Positions 61,699 to 64,000 of a stretch of 64,000 nt of DNA are shown here, in pieces (positions within the stretch are counted from its first letter, which is position 1; each line of letters begins with the position of its first letter). The translations under genes were made by a program, and so were the position numbers. The stretch is from Rhizobium leguminosarum (lineage in GTDB: Bacteria; Pseudomonadota; Alphaproteobacteria; Rhizobiales; Rhizobiaceae): contig NZ_LWBS01000220.1 in NCBI RefSeq assembly GCF_001652265.1, forward strand, positions 186,001-250,000. The letters are read 5' to 3'. The notes below the pieces were generated by a model. The model saw nothing but the letters and a program-made list of their open reading frames with translations, was not told the DNA's origin and searched no databases.

Positions 61699-62456
61699 AT
61701 GGTCCGTTCTGGACACATGGGTTACGGTTTATTCCTGAGACATAGGTAACACTTTTGCACCGAAAGGGTTCGGCAGTGGTTCGAGCCTGCATGTTTCGTC
61801 ATCGAAGTATCCCAGATCGTAATCCATGAAGCTTGCGAGCCAGATATGGTCTTCGACCTGTTTGATTCCAACGGCCTGCCCGGTGACCGTCAATGGATAG
61901 CAGTAGCGCTTGTCGGCGAGCATGAACTCGCCCTTGTAATCGGCGCATCACAGGTCGTTGGGTTGGCGAGGTTGGGAGAGTGGCGTTGCGACAGCTCTGT
62001 TGCGCCGTCGCTTGCGGTGCTGGACCAGCCCGTTGCGGTCGAGCACCGCATGCACGGTCGAGATCGCCGGCGTTTGCACGTCCGGGTAAAGCCGCGCCAG
62101 TCGTTCTCTGATCTTCGGTGCGCCCCAGTTCGGCTTCTCCTGCTTGGCAGGCACAATCAGCTTCTCGATTTGGCAAGGAAGCTGATTGGCGTGCCGGTAG
62201 GGACGCGAGCGATCCGTCAGTCCTTCCAGTCCGCAGGTATTATAGCGGCTGATGATCTTGTGGCCGGTCTTGCGGGAGATGCCGAACTCGCTGCATAGCG
62301 GCGCTATCTTCTCGCCATCAAGAACCCGCGCAACGAATTTGAGACGCTCGTCCATAAGGTTGCACTCCTGCCAAGGCACCTTTGCTCTCCTCGCAAAGGC
62401 CAAAAGTGTACCCCATGTCGCCGGTATGAACCGTCACCCTTCTCTCGGGAAGGACA
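61699..62456. mobile_element. Decayed IS481-type insertion element
   Basis: Imperfect inverted ends of about 55 bp enclose a broken transposase gene. The most alike parts are GACATAGGTAACACTTTTG (61739-61757) and the complement of CAAAAGTGTACCCCATGTC (62401-62419), with outer GGGTTACGG / CCGTCACCC also matching. The element is about 0.76 kb, about half the size of an intact IS481-family copy, because most of the transposase catalytic region is missing. It lies directly behind tRNA-Arg. Exact borders are estimated from the repeat match. Confidence 0.7.
61729..62379 (-). pseudogene. IS481-family transposase, nonsense and internally deleted
   Basis: Reading from the GTG at 62379, the frame gives PWQECNLMDERLKFVARVLD, a helix-turn-helix (SEFGISRKTGHKIISRYN) and the start of the IS481 integrase region, ending QPRQPNDL at a TGA (61945-61947) where the family has Trp (NDLWCADYKGEF). 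The same frame continues CADYKGEFMLADKRYCYPLT and then jumps, without loss of frame, to GQAVGIKQVEDHIWLASFMD, the C-terminal end. The catalytic core after YPLTVT is deleted. The gene is therefore dead twice over. Confidence 0.85.
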
Positions 62457-63040
62457 GAAGACTGCCCCATAGCCATAAAACGGGCCCCCGATTACGCGAA
62501 ATGAAACGACTACCACGTGACGTTTTAGCCGCCCACGGAATCAAACTAAGTGCAAGCTTCCGTTCAACATTTCACGATAGCGCCATTCCATGCTGACGAC
62601 GGCGATCATGATCTGCAGGTGATTTCCGGTCTGCTTGCCGCGTCTACTTGGCATCTTCCTCGCGCCGTCTTTGCGCTATCAGGAATCAGCAATTTCATCT
62701 CTGGGAGAAAGGCAGTCCGTCGGAAAAGGAGGCCGAAATCGGCGATATTTTCAGTGATTCGCACTCAAAATTGGATACCCGGCCCCATCCCGCCTTGTTG
62801 CGAACAAGGTAGACCCACTTGGCGTCGTCGGCAGTTTCTATCGCTTTGCAAGCGCGCGTGCAGACGAGGAAGTTTTCCAGCCTGGCCGCCGCGTCCCCCG
62901 TCGCCCATCACGAGCGCGGCTCAACTGACCTCCTCGAGCCCCTTCCGCTCGTCTTGATGAAAAGCATCATGCAGGTTAGCGAAGACCGCGGTCTCATCAA
63001 TGCGGTCGCTCCCCTCGCCTCGGTCCGGCCGTCGCCAATC
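62457..63040. other. Gene-poor stretch with coding remnants between the IS element and lssY-C gene
   Basis: This 584-bp stretch has no intact gene that I can support. On the minus strand a short frame (ending near 62545) reads like the tail of a protein, EWRYREMLNGSLHLV, and a second, longer remnant occupies 62695-62908. Base composition is more AT-rich than the neighbours near 62457-62600. The location behind a tRNA and an IS remnant fits a decayed accessory island. Confidence 0.5.
62695..62908 (-). pseudogene. Possible frameshifted small gene remnant
   Basis: A minus-strand frame reads DAAARLENFLVCTRACKAIE, then TADDAKWVYLVRNKAG and WGRVSNFECESLKIS, to a TGA at 62695. It is protein-like in composition but has no start codon in frame. 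An ATG at 62908 becomes in frame if one G of the G5 run near 62896 is removed, giving about 70 residues. I do not recognise the family. It may be a frameshifted gene, a sequencing error, or a chance frame. Confidence 0.3.
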
Positions 63041-63766
63041 CTATCGCTTTTCGGACGATCTCAGCACCCCTACAAGGATTCGACCATCGGTGAAGTACGG
63101 ATCTCCGCCGCCGTTCCGACCATCTCTTGTCGCACCGACGCCTGCGCGCTCGTAGGTCATGGAGATCTGCCCGGCGGCCTTGAGGTCAGCGATCACCAGC
63201 TCGCGCTCGGCGTCGAGATCGGGTCCGATATGGTGGGTGATCTGCCCGGTGTCGTGGCTGACGCCGACGCCGCGGTCGAAGCTGGCGGAGCCCAGCCACA
63301 GCGGCTGTCCGTCGGCGCCGACGGTCGCCGTGCGCCAGAGGCGTATATGGTGGCGCTCGTCCGCACTGCGCCCGACGGGCTTTTCGAATGCCAGATCCTG
63401 CTTCCGGCCGTCGAAGAACAGCGGGCTGACGGGTGCATCGAGATCCGGCCGATCGAGCGCCACGCTCAGGCCGATTTCGACCGACGATAGTAATGTTATC
63501 CTGTCGGCCGGATCCCAGCCCGAGGCGGCAAAGGCCTTGATCACCTGCTGCTTCGGGCCGACGAGCCCGACGTTGATGGGGTCGCCCGGAATGTCGTCGC
63601 CGGTCGTGGTGACCATCCGGCTGAGATCGGCAACAGTGCTCCGGTCGCGGAAGATCCAAAGTTCAGGCATCACCAGGTAGCAGACGAGCAGATACGCCAG
63701 GATGATGGCGGAAAGAACGCCCGCAGCCGCCTTCCATCCGCCTCGGCTTTTTCTTCCCTGGTCCAT
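63041..63766 (-). CDS. LssY C-terminal domain protein
   Basis: A 241-residue protein with one N-terminal membrane segment (AAAGVLSAIILAYLLVCYLV near residues 13-32) and a periplasmic LssY-C domain. The family blocks are INVGLVGPKQQVIKAFAASG near 64-83, FFDGRKQDLAFEKPVG near 116-131, WLGSASFDRGVGVSH near 156-170 and TGQITHHIGPDLDAERE near 172-188. The domain was named after the type I secretion-related LssY of Legionella; its function is unknown. The gene is not next to a PAP2 or DedA gene here. A small Gly-rich gene lies upstream on the same strand. Confidence 0.85.
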   Translation of the reverse strand: MDQGRKSRGGWKAAAGVLSAIILAYLLVCYLVMPELWIFRDRSTVADLSRMVTTTGDDIPGDPINVGLVGPKQQVIKAFAASGWDPADRITLLSSVEIGLSVALDRPDLDAPVSPLFFDGRKQDLAFEKPVGRSADERHHIRLWRTATVGADGQPLWLGSASFDRGVGVSHDTGQITHHIGPDLDAERELVIADLKAAGQISMTYERAGVGATRDGRNGGGDPYFTDGRILVGVLRSSEKR

Positions 63767-63787
63767 TGCGATGTGCCGCTCCCGACT

Positions 63788-63991
63788 TCAGTAGCAGGGC
63801 GGATACGGATAGTAGCCGCAAGGGGGGTGATAGTAGTATGGCGCGGAAGCCGCCGCCGCACCGATGGCCGCGCCGGTCGCGACCGCGGCGCCGTAGCGGG
63901 CCGCCGGGTGCGCATACCAGCCGCCATGGAAGCCGACAGCACCGACGCCGACCACGCCGACGCGCCCCATTCCGGCGCGCGCCACGAACAT
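63788..63991 (-). CDS. C-terminal part of a small Gly/Ala/Tyr-rich exported protein (possibly partial)
   Basis: The visible 67 residues are of low complexity: GRVGVVGVGAVGFHGG, YGAAVATGAAIGAAAASA, and an end rich in Tyr, Pro and Cys (YHPPCGYYPYPPCY). Such sequences are the C-terminal half of small rhizobial exported proteins that normally begin with a signal peptide. The frame is still open at the window end (codons upstream of the ATG at 63991 read Phe-Ile-Asp), so the true start may lie beyond the window. Function is unknown. Confidence 0.55.
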   Translation of the reverse strand: MFVARAGMGRVGVVGVGAVGFHGGWYAHPAARYGAAVATGAAIGAAAASAPYYYHPPCGYYPYPPCY

Positions 63992-64000
63992 GTCGATGAA

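Noticed and set aside
62819..63490. Plus-strand frame of 223 codons opposite the LssY-C gene
   Set aside because: The minus strand encodes the recognised LssY-C blocks; the plus frame is its shadow.
63902..63911. CGGGTGCGC near the window end as a duplicated tRNA-Arg attachment site
   Set aside because: Only nine bases match the tRNA 3' end, inside a GC-rich coding region; expected by chance.
1..64000. CRISPR array, prophage or conjugative element
   Set aside because: No regularly spaced repeats, phage structural genes, integrase or conjugation genes were seen; the repeats present are palindromic intergenic elements.

Overview
The window reads as chromosomal DNA of a fast-growing rhizobium (Rhizobium etli / R. 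leguminosarum type, Alphaproteobacteria). The basis is high GC, dense gene packing, RIME-like and other palindromic repeats of rhizobial type, a chvE-gguABC sugar operon with its regulator gbpR, a bdhA-xdhAB arrangement known from Sinorhizobium, and near-verbatim rhizobial protein types such as L-arabinonate dehydratase. This is an inference from recognised families; no database search was run.

Layout. 0-6 kb: a flavin monooxygenase-like gene, a small GIY-YIG nuclease beside two REP-like palindromes, an AHA1/ECF-sigma/YciI trio, and glpK. 6-17.7 kb: 3-hydroxybutyrate dehydrogenase, xanthine dehydrogenase (xdhA, xdhB, xdhC with palindromic elements in both junctions), a small gene divergent from a GcvA-like LysR regulator, urate hydroxylase puuD, guanine deaminase and an FMN 2-hydroxyacid oxidase. 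17.8-21.4 kb: a membrane-stress operon (PspA, YqiJ, YqiK/flotillin) whose first reading frame carries what looks like the N-terminal half of a TnpB nuclease fused in frame to PspA. 21.5-24.9 kb: a six-gene minus-strand operon puuE-uraD-HepT-like-allA-uraH-phosphoesterase. Together with xdhABC, guaD and puuD it covers guanine/xanthine to allantoate, plus ureidoglycolate cleavage; no allantoicase is seen in the window.

25-43.5 kb: a DUF1045 gene, a split MnmC pair (FAD oxidoreductase and MnmD methyltransferase) with overlapping divergent start codons, a 1125-residue hybrid histidine kinase, a small secreted protein behind a 5' hairpin, an MFS transporter plus DapA-family enzyme under a LacI regulator with a clear palindromic operator, an AlkC-type DNA glycosylase, a DEAD-box helicase, an EamA exporter, and an ATP-grasp/alpha-E/transglutaminase operon. 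43.7-54 kb: a Phd/PIN toxin-antitoxin pair, then an operon running right to left from chvE through gguA, gguB, gguC and an aldehyde dehydrogenase to an arabinonate-type dehydratase, with gbpR divergent. This joins sugar uptake to the non-phosphorylative pentose pathway.

54-64 kb: a J-domain-like protein, a DUF3329 protein, an inositol dehydrogenase, a ROK regulator divergent from xylFHG with a 19-bp palindrome between them, tRNA-Arg(CCG), a decayed IS481-type element directly behind the tRNA, about 0.6 kb of gene remnants, a LssY-C protein, and a small Gly/Ala/Tyr-rich protein that may be cut by the window end.

The observation most worth following is the TnpB-like module joined to PspA at 17845-18981. 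Next are the REP/GIY-YIG pair, the HepT-like protein that has lost its toxin motif inside the allantoin operon, and the split MnmC with overlapping starts.
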